Below, one piece after another: positions 1 through 8,955 of a stretch of 60,753 nt of DNA. Each line of letters starts with the position of its first letter. Position 1 is the first letter of the stretch. A program made the position numbers and the translations under genes. This DNA comes from an uncultured delta proteobacterium (lineage in GTDB: Bacteria > Desulfobacterota > WTBG01 > CAIYCZ01 > CAIRTM01). The notes below the pieces were generated by a model, which worked only from the letters and a program-made list of their open reading frames with translations, was not told where the DNA came from and made no database searches. Where the stretch lies: assembly GCA_903881505.1 (NCBI GenBank), contig CAIRTM010000028.1, positions 1-60,753 of the forward strand. The letters run 5' to 3'.

Positions 1-855
1 CCGGCGCACAAAACTCAGCTTTTCTTCAAACGCCGCCTGAACCGCCGGGGCTTTGTCAGTCAGAATCCCCGACAGGACGACATAGCCCTTTTCAGCCGTA
101 TGTTCCACAAGCGCGTCTCTCAGATCAATCAGAATGTGCGGCAGTATATTGGCAGCAACCAATTCAAAAACGCCCGCGACCTTTCCGAGAGGGTCCGTGC
201 TGAACTCAATGCGCTCCGCCACCCGGTTGGCTTCGGCATTTTTGCGTGCGCACCGCACGGCCGTATGGTCGATATCGGTACCGACGATGCCGCGCAGCCC
301 CAGTTTGGCGGCTGCAATGGCCAGGATGCCTGAGCCGGTGCCCACGTCGAGCATGCGCGCTCCGGACGGAAGCCGCGCCGCGAGTTCGTCGATCGCGCGC
401 AGGCACATGCGCGTCGAGGGGTGCGTGCCCGTGCCGAAGGCCATGCCGGGGTCAAGCTCGACGATCACTTCGCCCGGCCGGGCATGATAGTCGCACCACG
501 AGGGCTTGATGACCAGGCGCTCAGTGACGCTGATCGGCTGAAAAAATGATTTCCACTTTTTGTTCCAGTCCTCCTCGGGCAGGCCGCTGACCCGCAGCAG
601 GGGTCTCTCGCATCCGAACAGTTCAGGGACGCGCTCAAGACGCTGCCGGATTTCCGCCAGGGCCGCTTCAGCCTGATCGCCGGTTTCAAGGTAGCCCTTC
701 AGAGTTACCCGGCCCGGATGGTCGCGGTCGGGCTCCTCGGCGATGCCGGTGCTGCCCTGTTCCATGATCCAGTCGGCAACCGCCTCGGCACAGGTTTTCT
801 CAAGGCTGACCGCCAGCTCTATCCAGCGCGGCTCCTGTTCTGCATCACTATCCAT
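1..855 (-). CDS. prmA: Ribosomal protein L11 methyltransferase (partial, C-terminus off window)
   Basis: An open frame runs uninterrupted from ATG at 855 to the window edge (285 codons), so only the last residues are missing; PrmA proteins are usually about 290-300 aa. The protein starts MDSDAEQEPRW and has the family layout: an N-terminal substrate-recognition half (about residues 1-110), then a methyltransferase core with motif I LDVGTGSGILAIAAAKLG, the acidic motif II region VGTDIDHTAV, and the ANILPHILIDL catalytic segment. The segment DPGMAFGTGTHPSTRMC before motif I is characteristic of PrmA. It uses S-adenosylmethionine to trimethylate amino groups of ribosomal protein L11 in the cytoplasm. 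The family call is secure; the missing end cannot be judged. Confidence 0.93.
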   Translation of the reverse strand, partial: MDSDAEQEPRWIELAVSLEKTCAEAVADWIMEQGSTGIAEEPDRDHPGRVTLKGYLETGDQAEAALAEIRQRLERVPELFGCERPLLRVSGLPEEDWNKKWKSFFQPISVTERLVIKPSWCDYHARPGEVIVELDPGMAFGTGTHPSTRMCLRAIDELAARLPSGARMLDVGTGSGILAIAAAKLGLRGIVGTDIDHTAVRCARKNAEANRVAERIEFSTDPLGKVAGVFELVAANILPHILIDLRDALVEHTAEKGYVVLSGILTDKAPAVQAAFEEKLSFVRR

Positions 856-1330
856 CACGTATCCTTTATAGCACGATAGTGTGCGCCGAGCGCATTACAG
901 GCAACACGATTGTGAATGGTGCGCACGGCGACCAGTAATGTTGTCATTCCGGCAAAAGCCGGAATCCAGAATATGTTTTGTAGCTTCAAAAAACTGGACA
1001 CCGGTCTTCACCGGTGTGAAGTTTTTACTGACCTTTTAAAAAACCCATCAGGGCTGCACGCACAACCAGCCGTGCCGGTTGATACAAGGCATAATTATCA
1101 AACCGCGTACCGCGCCGCAAGATGTTTCATCACGCTGGCTCTTTATTACCCGGCCGGCTCCGCCCACATCGTGCGCCGACACTGCCCTTGACACACAACC
1201 ATCACTATTTTATGGTTTGCCCATCGCAAAGCAAGCTTCTGTCATCCGGCGCGCGACGGGCTTGCGGGCTGCCTTGCGGAAATCGCAGTCGCCTGGCATG
1301 CCCCGATATTTTCATCCTCCTGTCTGCGGG
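856..1330. other. Intergenic region between prmA and the PIG-V-like gene
   Basis: No convincing gene. A plus-strand frame from 916 encodes a VIPAKAGIQ peptide, which is simply translation of the short repeat at 943-969. A hairpin ACACCGG/CCGGTGT lies near 1000-1018 and is followed by a weak T-run, which could be a terminator. No clear promoter was found for either flanking gene. Confidence 0.5.
943..969. repeat. Short dispersed palindromic repeat (ATTCCGGC/GCCGGAAT)
   Basis: The arms ATTCCGGC and GCCGGAAT (947-966) pair around an AAAA loop, flanked by GTC and CCAG. This is the widespread bacterial intergenic repeat that yields VIPAKAGIQ-like peptides when translated. Only one copy was noticed here. 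Confidence 0.6.
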
Positions 1331-2524
1331 ATGCTCCGGCGGGAGAACAGACAAGGGAAAATACAAAACGTGCTGCAGGAACTTTCTGAAAAACCGGGGA
1401 TTAAAAAAAGACTGCCCTGTTTCCTGGCAGCATTCCTGCTTGCAAAACTTATTGTCATTTCAAGCATCGGCTTCATGGAGCCCAAAGGGGCCTCAGCGCA
1501 CTGGACAGACATGCCGGATATACCGCGTCTCGTCCTGGCCCTCGGATGCCAATGGGACAGCCTACACTATACCCGGATTGCAGAGCGCGGCTATCCGAAA
1601 ACCGAAACTCACACCATGCTCTACAGCTTTCCACCGCTGTTTCCTGTTCTGATCAGGCTCCTTACGCCACTGGCCGGAAACCTGTATCTTGCCGGCATTA
1701 TTATTTCCAACCTGTTTTCTTTTGCAGCGGCTTATATTTTTTACCGGTTCGCATGCATGCTCGCCGCACCCTCGAGAGCCTTACAGGCCGCGCTTTTGTT
1801 TGCGCTGTTCCCCACCAACCTGGCGTATGGAACCGTTGCCTACAGCGAGGCGCCCTACTTGTTTTTTGCCATCGCGTCTTTGTTGTGCCAGTATAACCGC
1901 AGATACGGCCCGGCAGCTGTTTTTCTCACCCTGGCTCTCCTGACCCGTTCTGTCGGCCTTGTGCTCATACCCGTGCAGTTCTTTCTGGCTTTGTACTGCG
2001 AGCGCCGGCACGCCGAAAGCCTGCATGCGGCTGCTAAAAGACTGGTCTGGTTTTTTATGCCTGCCCTGGCAGTGCTCATGCTGTTCTTGTACTATCGGTC
2101 CCAAACGGGAAATTTCCTTGCCGTGTTTCACAGCGGAGAATATTTTGGCGACTCGCTCATGACTCCCTACCACCAGTATAAGGACATGACCAGCGGTTAT
2201 TTTGCTTTTTTAAATCCAACCCTTGACCTTACGGCGGCTGCTCTTGAACGATATGTATTTACCGTGCCGTTTTTCATTTTGAGCCTGTTTTTGTTCAGAA
2301 TTGACTGGAAGCTTGCCCTGTACGGCTGTGTTTTTATGTACATAGCCCTCAGCATGACCGGCAGCGCTGCTGCAGCATCGGCCCGTATTATGCTGGCAAG
2401 CTGGGTAACATGTATTGTTTTTACGGCGAGAATGCCCGGCTGGGCTGTATGGTCGCTTGGAATACTGTTTACTGCTGCCGGCGTGTGGGTCATGTACCGG
2501 TTTCAGACGGCCATGTTTATCTGA
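1331..2524 (+). CDS. Multi-pass membrane protein of the PIG-V mannosyltransferase type
   Basis: Roughly 400 aa of alternating hydrophobic segments (about 8-10 predicted membrane spans). The signature stretch WDSLHYTRIAERGYP followed by SFPPLFPVLIRLL, then a span ending SNLFSF and later YSEAPYLFF, matches the GT-C-fold PIG-V/GPI mannosyltransferase 2 family, which in bacteria transfers sugars from polyprenyl-phosphate donors on the outer face of the membrane. The acceptor is unknown. The longest frame begins at 1079, but the first ~80 codons have no family character. I chose ATG 1331; GTG 1370 (VLQELSEKPG) is an equally plausible start. It ends 200 bases before convergent ksgA, with a long hairpin between. 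Function is inferred from family only. Confidence 0.7.
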   Translation: MLRRENRQGKIQNVLQELSEKPGIKKRLPCFLAAFLLAKLIVISSIGFMEPKGASAHWTDMPDIPRLVLALGCQWDSLHYTRIAERGYPKTETHTMLYSFPPLFPVLIRLLTPLAGNLYLAGIIISNLFSFAAAYIFYRFACMLAAPSRALQAALLFALFPTNLAYGTVAYSEAPYLFFAIASLLCQYNRRYGPAAVFLTLALLTRSVGLVLIPVQFFLALYCERRHAESLHAAAKRLVWFFMPALAVLMLFLYYRSQTGNFLAVFHSGEYFGDSLMTPYHQYKDMTSGYFAFLNPTLDLTAAALERYVFTVPFFILSLFLFRIDWKLALYGCVFMYIALSMTGSAAAASARIMLASWVTCIVFTARMPGWAVWSLGILFTAAGVWVMYRFQTAMFI

Positions 2525-2549
2525 TTGCTGTCTGTTGTGCGCACAAACA

Positions 2550-2590
2550 GGCCGGCACGGGTGAAGCCGTTGGCTTTTCCCGTGCCGGCC
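2550..2590. terminator. Long hairpin between convergent genes
   Basis: A perfect 12-base inverted repeat (GGCCGGCACGGG at 2550-2561 with CCCGTGCCGGCC at 2579-2590) encloses a second stem, AAGCC/GGCTT around GTT. It lies between the plus-strand gene ending at 2524 and the minus-strand ksgA ending at 2728, so a bidirectional terminator is likely. No T-run follows on either side, so intrinsic termination is not assured. Confidence 0.5.
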
Positions 2591-2727
2591 CTCCTGAGCT
2601 GTCCGCTCTATCATGAATAATCCGGGGAATGCATGGGCGCTGTTTACAGGGATGAATTGTTATCTCTTCTGTTTGTATTTCCGCCTTGTCAACAGCGTTA
2701 TACCTTCCCTGTCGGTTTAGTGACGGC

Positions 2728-3558
2728 TTACAGCTCCCGGAGAAAATCCGCCAGGGTGTAAAACTCATCCAGCGTGAGTGTTTCAGCCCGGCGGTCAAGA
2801 TCGATGCCCGCCGCAAGAAGACCTGCCTGCACACCTGCAGGGTCATCGCCCAGAAAAGGCTTCAGGCAGTTTTTCAATTTTTTCCGCCGCATGGAAAACG
2901 CGGCTCGGACAATCTTCTGGAAAAACACCTCACGCGGGTCAATCCAGTTTCTGCTTTTATCCGGCGCCAGCATGATCGCGGCCGAGTCGACCTCGGGCTG
3001 CGGATAAAAGCAGGCGGCGGGGACCGTAAACAGGCTGCGCGGCGGAGCATAGGCCTGCGCGAGCACCGACAGGATGCCGTAGTCACGGCTGCCGGGCCCG
3101 GCGCACAGGCGCTCGGCGAACTCCTTCTGCACGATCAGCACCGCGCTTCTGAACAGCCGCGCGGTCTCGAAGAACTTCAGCACGATACGGGAGGTGATGT
3201 TGTAGGGGATGCTGCCTATCAGGACCGCGCCGCCGCCCGGCGGGCACAGGGCCTTGAAATCAGCCTGCAGGATATCCTGATTATACAACGAGACATGTTC
3301 ATTCGCGTACTGATCAGCCAGCATCGCGCACAAATCGCGGTCGATCTCGAAGCAGTGCGCGTGCGCACCTGACTGCGCGATAAAAAACGTGAGCGCGCCG
3401 GGCCCGGGCCCGATCTCGATCACGCAGTCCCCGGGCGCGATTCCGGCCCGGGCAACCGTTTTCTCCGCAAGAGATTCGTCGATCAAAAAATTCTGCCCGC
3501 AGGATTTGACCGGCCGGATGCCCAGACTGCGGATGATCGTTTTTGTGGGAAACTGCAT
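2728..3558 (-). CDS. ksgA: 16S rRNA dimethyladenosine transferase (KsgA/RsmA)
   Basis: 276 aa from ATG 3558, preceded by GAGAGA; an in-frame GTG at 3570 is less likely. The start QNFLIDESLAEKTV, SAM motif VIEIGPGPGALTFFIA, acidic loop FEIDRDL, the QKEFAERLCAGPGSRDYGILSVLAQ region, FYPQPEVDSAAI and a C-terminal helical domain are typical of KsgA, which dimethylates two adjacent adenines at the 3' end of 16S rRNA during 30S assembly. One oddity is visible: the catalytic motif IV, normally NLPYNI, reads SIPYNIT here, so the usual Asn is Ser (codon AGC, one base from AAC). Everything else looks intact. Divergent from the TMTC-like gene. Confidence 0.92.
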   Translation of the reverse strand: MQFPTKTIIRSLGIRPVKSCGQNFLIDESLAEKTVARAGIAPGDCVIEIGPGPGALTFFIAQSGAHAHCFEIDRDLCAMLADQYANEHVSLYNQDILQADFKALCPPGGGAVLIGSIPYNITSRIVLKFFETARLFRSAVLIVQKEFAERLCAGPGSRDYGILSVLAQAYAPPRSLFTVPAACFYPQPEVDSAAIMLAPDKSRNWIDPREVFFQKIVRAAFSMRRKKLKNCLKPFLGDDPAGVQAGLLAAGIDLDRRAETLTLDEFYTLADFLREL

Positions 3559-3632
3559 TGTCTCTCTCACCGCATATACAGTGTTGCACTGCAGCCATGC
3601 TAATACAGGCGCGTGCTAATTAAAACTATAAT

Positions 3633-3661
3633 TTGACATCAATTGCCGTTTACAATAATTG
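3633..3661 (+). promoter_or_regulatory. Possible sigma70-type promoter
   Basis: TTGACA at 3633-3638, 17-base spacer, then TAATTG at 3656-3661; an AT-rich tract surrounds it. It would drive the gene starting at 3724. The -35 box is perfect but the -10 is a poor match, so this is moderate. Confidence 0.4.
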
Positions 3662-3723
3662 TTTTGTATAGATGCGCACCGCTGGGCACCTGTATCCTGA
3701 GTGAATAAAAAGACGGCAAACGT

Positions 3724-5337
3724 ATGACGCACTCCCGCAGACCCGGTACATTTCTGCTTGCTTTTCTTCTGGCGGCGGCAACAGCCGCCGTCTACCTGCC
3801 GGTTACCGCGCATGATTTTGTATACTACGATGACGATATCTATGTTTTTGAAAACCCTGCGGTGCAGCAGGGCCTGAGCGGCGCAAGCCTTGGCTGGGCC
3901 TGCACGAGCACGCTCGGCTCCAACTGGCAACCGCTGACATGGCTCTCACACATGACCGACTGCATGCTGTTCGGGCTCAATCCCGCGGGCCATCATCTGA
4001 CAAGCCTGCTGCTGCATATCGCAAACACCCTTCTTTTGTTTCTGGCGCTTGCGCGCATGACCGGCGCCCGGTGGCAAAGCCTTTTTGTCGCGGCCCTGTT
4101 TGCGCTGCATCCGCTGCACGTCGAATCGGTCGCCTGGATTGCCGAGCGCAAGGATGTGCTCAGCACACTGTTCTGGATGCTCACCCTGTGGGCCTACGCA
4201 GTGTACGCTGAGCGGCCGGCTGCGGCCCGCTACGTTGTGGTGACCGTCTGTTTTTCCCTGGGACTGCTGGCAAAGCAGATGCTCGTGACGCTTCCCTGTG
4301 TGATGCTGCTGCTTGATGTCTGGCCCCTGCGCCGGTTTCAGCAGCGCTCAGGCATTAAAAAGCTCTCCCTGATATACGAAAAACTGCCGCTGTTTGCGCT
4401 TTCCGCGCTTATGAGCGCTGTCATATTCCTTGTACAGCAGCAGGGCCTGGCGATCAAGCCATTGCCGCTCCCTGTCCGGCTTGCCAATGTCCTCAATTCC
4501 TACATGCACTACATCGGAAAAATGTTCTGGCCGGCAGACCTGGCTGTTCCGTACCTTCACACAGGGGGTGGCGCAACAGGGCAGGCCGCATATCTTGCGC
4601 TCGCAGCGGCTTTTCTGCTGGCAATGTCCGTACCGGCTGTAATGCTCGCAAAAAAAAGCGGCTTTCTTTTTACCGGATGGTTCTGGTATCTGGGCACCCT
4701 GGTGCCTGTGGCCGGGTTTGTGCAGACCGGCTACCACGCGCAGGCCGACCGCTATACCTACATTCCGCTCACCGGTTTATTTATAATGATCGCATGGGGC
4801 GTCCCCTCGATTTTCTCCCGGTGGCACATGAAAAAATGGGCCCTGCCCCTGCTTGCCGGCGGGGTTCTGGCCGCTCTGATTCCTGTAACAGCAATGCAGC
4901 TTCGCTACTGGCGCAACACCGACACCCTGTTCAGCCATACCGTCAAGCTCATGCCCGACAACACTGTTGCCCACAATGCCCTGGGCTATTATTTTTTTAA
5001 GCAGGGGAAAACACCGGAAGCATACGGCCATTTTGTGCGGGCGGTCCGCAGCAATCCGGGCTATACAAAAGCGCAGTATAATCTCGGCTGCGTGCTGGCC
5101 GGCTTCGGAAGGCTTGACGAGGCCGCCGCCTGCTTCCGTGCCGTGCTGAGCATCTACCCCGATGACGTGAAAGCCCACACCCGGCTGGGCAGAATCCTGC
5201 TCATGCAGGGGAAAACCGGCGAATCAATCGGGCATTTTCAGCAGGCGCTTGCCGCCCAGCCCGATTACGGCGAAGCCCGCCACTTCCTGCGCAAGGCCCT
5301 CGCCGCGCAGGCCGCACAGCCCCATACACAACAATAG
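3724..5337 (+). CDS. TMTC-like membrane glycosyltransferase with C-terminal TPR repeats
   Basis: 537 aa. About ten membrane spans in residues 1-385, then a soluble tail. Between the first two spans lies YYDDDIYVFENP, the acidic catalytic loop of GT-C enzymes, followed by WQPLTWLSHM and the conserved block HPLHVESVAWIAERKDVLS, which is diagnostic of the TMTC family of O-mannosyltransferases and their bacterial relatives. The tail (about 415-525) has at least three TPR units (for example AHNALGYYFFKQGKTPEAYGHF), probably for binding protein substrates or partners. It likely glycosylates exported proteins using a lipid-linked sugar; donor and target are inferred, not seen. It is transcribed away from ksgA and stands alone. 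Confidence 0.8.
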   Translation: MTHSRRPGTFLLAFLLAAATAAVYLPVTAHDFVYYDDDIYVFENPAVQQGLSGASLGWACTSTLGSNWQPLTWLSHMTDCMLFGLNPAGHHLTSLLLHIANTLLLFLALARMTGARWQSLFVAALFALHPLHVESVAWIAERKDVLSTLFWMLTLWAYAVYAERPAAARYVVVTVCFSLGLLAKQMLVTLPCVMLLLDVWPLRRFQQRSGIKKLSLIYEKLPLFALSALMSAVIFLVQQQGLAIKPLPLPVRLANVLNSYMHYIGKMFWPADLAVPYLHTGGGATGQAAYLALAAAFLLAMSVPAVMLAKKSGFLFTGWFWYLGTLVPVAGFVQTGYHAQADRYTYIPLTGLFIMIAWGVPSIFSRWHMKKWALPLLAGGVLAALIPVTAMQLRYWRNTDTLFSHTVKLMPDNTVAHNALGYYFFKQGKTPEAYGHFVRAVRSNPGYTKAQYNLGCVLAGFGRLDEAAACFRAVLSIYPDDVKAHTRLGRILLMQGKTGESIGHFQQALAAQPDYGEARHFLRKALAAQAAQPHTQQ

Positions 5338-5438
5338 AGATCGCGTAAATAGATCGACCGGACTTCAGCGGTTTTCCGCCGCCGAATCCTTTCATCCCCG
5401 CCTTGACACCCTGATGAAGTAAGGCTATTACTACCGCA

Positions 5439-6104
5439 ATGGAATCGATGATCTATAAACACCACGCTGCGCGAAGAAGAATCATTCAGCTGTCGCTGTG
5501 GCCGGTCGTGGCGGTCGTGATAGCCTTCGGGTGGCGCTACCCAGTGCTTGGCTACAGCGTGCCCGTTGTCATGCTGATGGGCATGGTCGGCGGGTTTGTG
5601 CGCGGCAGGTACGTGTGCGGGCATTTGTGTCCGCGGGGCGCGTTCTTCGACCGCGTCATGCCCTCCTTAAGCCGCCGTCGCCCGATCCCGGCGTGGATGC
5701 GAAGCGGCATTTTCCGCTGGAGCGTGCTTGCCGCTCTCATGGCCTTCATGGTGTACCGGATAGCGCAGAACCCCGGCAGCTTCGACCACTGGGGACAGGT
5801 GTTCTGGCTCATGTGCACGGTGACGACCGCCGTGGGCGTGGTGCTTGCCGTGTTCATCCACCCGCGGGCCTGGTGCACGTTCTGCCCCATGGGCACCATG
5901 CAGAGCGCACTTGACCGGGGCCAGGCCCGCATTCTGATCGACGCTGAAAAATGCATCGAATGCCGGGCCTGCGAGATAGCCTGCCCCATGAACCTCGCTA
6001 TCATCCGCCACAAAGACTCGGGCACGGTCGCCGACCATGACTGTTTGCGCTGCTGCCAGTGCTGCAGCGTGTGCCCGAAGGACGCCCTGAGTCAGGCTGT
6101 CTGA
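5439..6104 (+). CDS. Membrane 4Fe-4S protein, NapH/CcoG-like
   Basis: 221 aa. Four predicted membrane spans with two short cysteine motifs on the loops, CGHLCPRGAFFDR (about residues 59-71) and CTFCPMGTM (about 147-155), followed by a soluble two-cluster ferredoxin tail, CIECRACEIACPM and CLRCCQCCSVCPK. This layout is that of the NapH/NosR-C/CcoG group of polyferredoxins that pass electrons across or along the cytoplasmic membrane. No oxidoreductase partner lies next to it, so the pathway is unknown. An internal ATG three codons downstream (5448) could be the true start. The gene ends 20 bases before convergent bioC. Confidence 0.8.
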   Translation: MESMIYKHHAARRRIIQLSLWPVVAVVIAFGWRYPVLGYSVPVVMLMGMVGGFVRGRYVCGHLCPRGAFFDRVMPSLSRRRPIPAWMRSGIFRWSVLAALMAFMVYRIAQNPGSFDHWGQVFWLMCTVTTAVGVVLAVFIHPRAWCTFCPMGTMQSALDRGQARILIDAEKCIECRACEIACPMNLAIIRHKDSGTVADHDCLRCCQCCSVCPKDALSQAV

Positions 6105-6124
6105 CCGGTTGCTGGAAACCTTTT

Positions 6125-6940
6125 TTAAACAGCCTGGCGCGGCCGCACGGCGCGCCCCATAATAACTTCGTAGGTCGCGGGAATGCGGCCCCCCCGGCCG
6201 TAGCGCGTCTCATACAGCTCCGCCATCCGGCGCCAGATCCGGCGCACCCCCGGCGTGCGGTTGCGGCGCGGGGAGGCATTGCGCGCGCCCATGCCCTTGA
6301 TTGCGCGCGCCAAACCGGCAACACTGTCGTACCATTCAATGATCTTCAGGGACTCTGTCGCGGCGGACGCAAACCCTGCACGACGCAGGGCCTCGTCGGC
6401 TGAGGCGCGCGTGTGGGGCACGGCAAAAGCGTCTCCCTGGTCGTAGCCGGTCTCACTGCAGGCCTGATAAAAGCATTCGCGCAGTTCCTGAAACGTGTGC
6501 GCGCCGAAAACCGCGAAAAAAAACAGGCCGCCGGGGCGCAGAACGCGCAAGGCCTCGTGCATGGCCATGTCCAGGCTGTTGAGCCACTGCAGGGTGAAGC
6601 TCGAGGCCGCAAGCTCACAGCAGCTCGCCTCAAGCGGCAGCGACTCGGCATCGGCTGCGAAAAGCCGTAGCCCTGTCGCAGCTGACTTGCCGCGTGCCCG
6701 CAGCAGCATGTTTTCCGCAAGGTCGCAGCCGCACACCTGTGCCCGCGGAAACATGGCTGCCAGCCGCGCGCTCAGGCTGCCGGTGCCGATCCCGATATCA
6801 AGAATGCGCTGCGGCTGCAGATTGCCGCAGTTTGCAAACGCAAGCAGGCCTTCAAGCAGCCGGCGCTGCAGCGCGGCATTATCATCATAGGTTGCCGCGC
6901 CGGCGTTGAATGATTTTTTTACAAATGTTTTGTCAATCAT
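6125..6940 (-). CDS. bioC: Malonyl-ACP O-methyltransferase BioC
   Basis: 271 aa. It begins DKTFVKKSFNAGAATYDDNAALQ, the typical BioC opening, followed by SAM motif I ILDIGIGTGSLSARLA, the acidic residue in VCGCDLAENML, and SSFTLQWL and LRVLRPGGLFFFAVFG. BioC methylates the free carboxyl of malonyl-ACP so fatty acid synthesis can elongate it to pimeloyl-ACP methyl ester. The start codon lies inside the end of bioH (8-base overlap), so the two are translationally coupled and the gene is last in the bioF-bioH-bioC operon. The C-terminal 60 aa are Arg-rich and less conserved. The context makes the assignment strong. Confidence 0.9.
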   Translation of the reverse strand: MIDKTFVKKSFNAGAATYDDNAALQRRLLEGLLAFANCGNLQPQRILDIGIGTGSLSARLAAMFPRAQVCGCDLAENMLLRARGKSAATGLRLFAADAESLPLEASCCELAASSFTLQWLNSLDMAMHEALRVLRPGGLFFFAVFGAHTFQELRECFYQACSETGYDQGDAFAVPHTRASADEALRRAGFASAATESLKIIEWYDSVAGLARAIKGMGARNASPRRNRTPGVRRIWRRMAELYETRYGRGGRIPATYEVIMGRAVRPRQAV

Positions 6941-7742
6941 AGGCCGCGTGCTGCTGCAGTCCTAAAAACTTCGTAATTTCTTCCACAATGCGTGCGCGGC
7001 GGCTGACAAAAGGCATGTGCCCGGTGTCCGGCAGCATGAGCAGCCGGGAACCGGGAATGCTGTCGTGCATGAAGCGCCCGGCGTCGCTCAGGCAGATGCC
7101 ATCTCGCTCTCCATGCACGATCAGGGTCGGCGCGTTTATGAGCGCGAGGTGCGGGCGCAGGTCTTCACTTTGAAGGCACGCAAGCGAGTCAAGGGCAGCC
7201 GCGCGGTCCGGGCGCTGTACAGTGTCCATGGCTGCGCGATAGGCCGGGTCTGCGCTGAAGCGGTCGTGTTCCTCGGGCGTGCACAGCAGGTCAAGAAACG
7301 TTTGCATGCCCGCGGGATAATCGCGCTGCACCTGCCTGTGCAGGCGCCTGACAACGGCAGGCGCAAGGCCGCTTTCATAGTCATCCCGGCGGACCAGGCT
7401 CGGATTGCCGCTTATGAGCACCAGTGCCGGTGCACGGCAGCAGCCCAGCTCAAACATTTTCAAAATAATTGAAACACCCATGGACCAGCCCGCGAGCACT
7501 GCATCCGGAATCCGCAGGTACTCGATAAGCGCGGCAATATCACGGGCGTGCTGTTCAAAAAAACAGATGCCCGGCATTGTGCGCGACCCGCCGTGCCCGC
7601 GCAGGTCAGGGGTGACTGTCATGCAATGCTGCGCAAGGCTGTCGCTGAACCCCTGCCAGACGCCGGCGTGCATGCCCCAGCCGTGAATCAGCACCAGCGG
7701 TCTGCCGCTGCCCTTGACGTGGTGGTGTATCAGATCAGCCAT
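6933..7742 (-). CDS. bioH: Pimeloyl-ACP methyl ester esterase, BioH-type alpha/beta hydrolase
   Basis: 269 aa from ATG 7742 (MADLIHHHVKG); the longer frame back to 7823 runs into bioF and lacks family similarity. Alpha/beta hydrolase features: oxyanion strand VLIHGWGMHAGVW, DLRGHGGS, nucleophile elbow GWSMG, an Asp in HGERDGI and a His in DTGHMPF completing the triad. BioH removes the methyl group that BioC added, releasing pimeloyl-ACP for BioF. It sits between bioF (34-base gap) and bioC (overlap), which supports BioH rather than a generic hydrolase; sequence alone would leave other esterases possible. Confidence 0.85.
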   Translation of the reverse strand: MADLIHHHVKGSGRPLVLIHGWGMHAGVWQGFSDSLAQHCMTVTPDLRGHGGSRTMPGICFFEQHARDIAALIEYLRIPDAVLAGWSMGVSIILKMFELGCCRAPALVLISGNPSLVRRDDYESGLAPAVVRRLHRQVQRDYPAGMQTFLDLLCTPEEHDRFSADPAYRAAMDTVQRPDRAAALDSLACLQSEDLRPHLALINAPTLIVHGERDGICLSDAGRFMHDSIPGSRLLMLPDTGHMPFVSRRARIVEEITKFLGLQQHAAYD

Positions 7743-7776
7743 GCAATCATTCGTCCCGCGGAAACCGAGGCGGCCT

Positions 7777-8949
7777 TCAGGCGATAAGGCCGTGCCTGCG
7801 GCCGGCTTTGGAAAGCGCCTCAACAGCCCGCTCCAGGTCCTGCCGGGTGTGAAGCGCTGTTACGGTCAGTCGCAGCCGGGCGGCATTCGTTGGTACGGTC
7901 GGCGGCCGGATGGCACGCAGAAAAATCCCCTGCTCCATGAGATCGGCGGCCATGGCAAGCGCAATGGATGTCGTGCCGGTCATGATGGGGATAATCTGGG
8001 TTTGACTGCCGCCCGGGTCAAAGCCGCGAGAGCGCAGCTCGCGGTGCATAAAAACAGTATTTGACCGCAGGCGTTCCCGCAGGCCGGCATCCTGTTCGAC
8101 AAGATCAAGCGCGGCAAGCGCCGCGGCAGCGTCCGCCGGCGGAAGTGCTGTTGTAAAAACAAAGGTGCGCGCACGGTTGACCAGATAGTCAACGAGCACC
8201 CGCGAGCCGGCGACAAAGGCGCCGAAGGAGCCGAGGGCCTTGCCCAGCGTACCCATGATGATCAGGCGGTCGGGATCTTCGAGGCCGAAATGCGCGACCG
8301 CTCCGCGGCCCTGCGGCCCCAGCACGCCGGTACCATGCGCGTCGTCAACGATCAGCGCCGCGTCATGGGTGCGCGCCAGTTCAAGCAGGCGCGGCAGGGG
8401 CGCGATGTCGCCGTCCATGCTGAACAGCGCATCGGTAACGATAATGCGCCGGCGAAAGCGCCCGGCCCGGCGCAGCCGCGATTCCAGTAAGCGTGTGTCC
8501 GCATGCGGGTACACACTCACCTTCGCGCGGCTCAGGCGGCAGCCGTCGACGATGCTGGCGTGGTTGAGCGCATCGCTGAAGATGGCATCACCCGGTCCTG
8601 CCAATGCGCTCAACAGGCCGATATTGGCCATGTAGCCGGTGGAAAAAAGCAGGGCGGCCTGCGTCTGTTTGAAATCAGCCAGGCGCTTTTCCAGATCGTC
8701 AAAAAGAGCGCAGGAGCCGCTGACCAGGCGCGCCGCGCCGCTGCCGGCGCCCCACTGCGCCGCGGCCTGGGCAGCCCGGCTGACCAGATGCGGATGATGG
8801 CTCAGGCCGAGATAATCGTTTGAGGCCATCAGCAGCAGCTCGCGGCCGTTGATGCGGATATGGGTTGCGGAGCGCGCGTCAACAGCAGGAATACGCCTGA
8901 ACAGCCCGGATTTTTTCAACGCTCGGAGTTCTTCGTCCAGATCAAACAT
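7777..8949 (-). CDS. bioF: 8-amino-7-oxononanoate synthase
   Basis: 390 aa from ATG 8949 (MFDLDEELRALKKSGLFRR), matching the usual BioF N-terminus and length. PLP-dependent alpha-oxoamine synthase features: SNDYLGLSHHP, GSGAARLVSGS, the DDAHGTGVLGPQGRG strand holding the cofactor aspartate, and the lysine in MGTLGKALGSFGAF that binds PLP. It condenses pimeloyl-ACP with alanine in biotin synthesis. It is the first gene of the bioF-bioH-bioC operon. A strong promoter ends only six bases before the ATG, so the transcript may be leaderless. bioA, bioD and bioB are not in this window. Confidence 0.93.
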   Translation of the reverse strand: MFDLDEELRALKKSGLFRRIPAVDARSATHIRINGRELLLMASNDYLGLSHHPHLVSRAAQAAAQWGAGSGAARLVSGSCALFDDLEKRLADFKQTQAALLFSTGYMANIGLLSALAGPGDAIFSDALNHASIVDGCRLSRAKVSVYPHADTRLLESRLRRAGRFRRRIIVTDALFSMDGDIAPLPRLLELARTHDAALIVDDAHGTGVLGPQGRGAVAHFGLEDPDRLIIMGTLGKALGSFGAFVAGSRVLVDYLVNRARTFVFTTALPPADAAAALAALDLVEQDAGLRERLRSNTVFMHRELRSRGFDPGGSQTQIIPIMTGTTSIALAMAADLMEQGIFLRAIRPPTVPTNAARLRLTVTALHTRQDLERAVEALSKAGRRHGLIA

Positions 8950-8955
8950 GGACAC

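Noticed and set aside
916-1191. 91-codon plus-strand frame
   Set aside because: Its N-terminus is translation of a dispersed repeat (VIPAKAGIQ) and the rest has no protein character.
2686-3372. 228-codon plus-strand frame
   Set aside because: Lies antisense within ksgA and its 3' flank; ksgA has complete family motifs.
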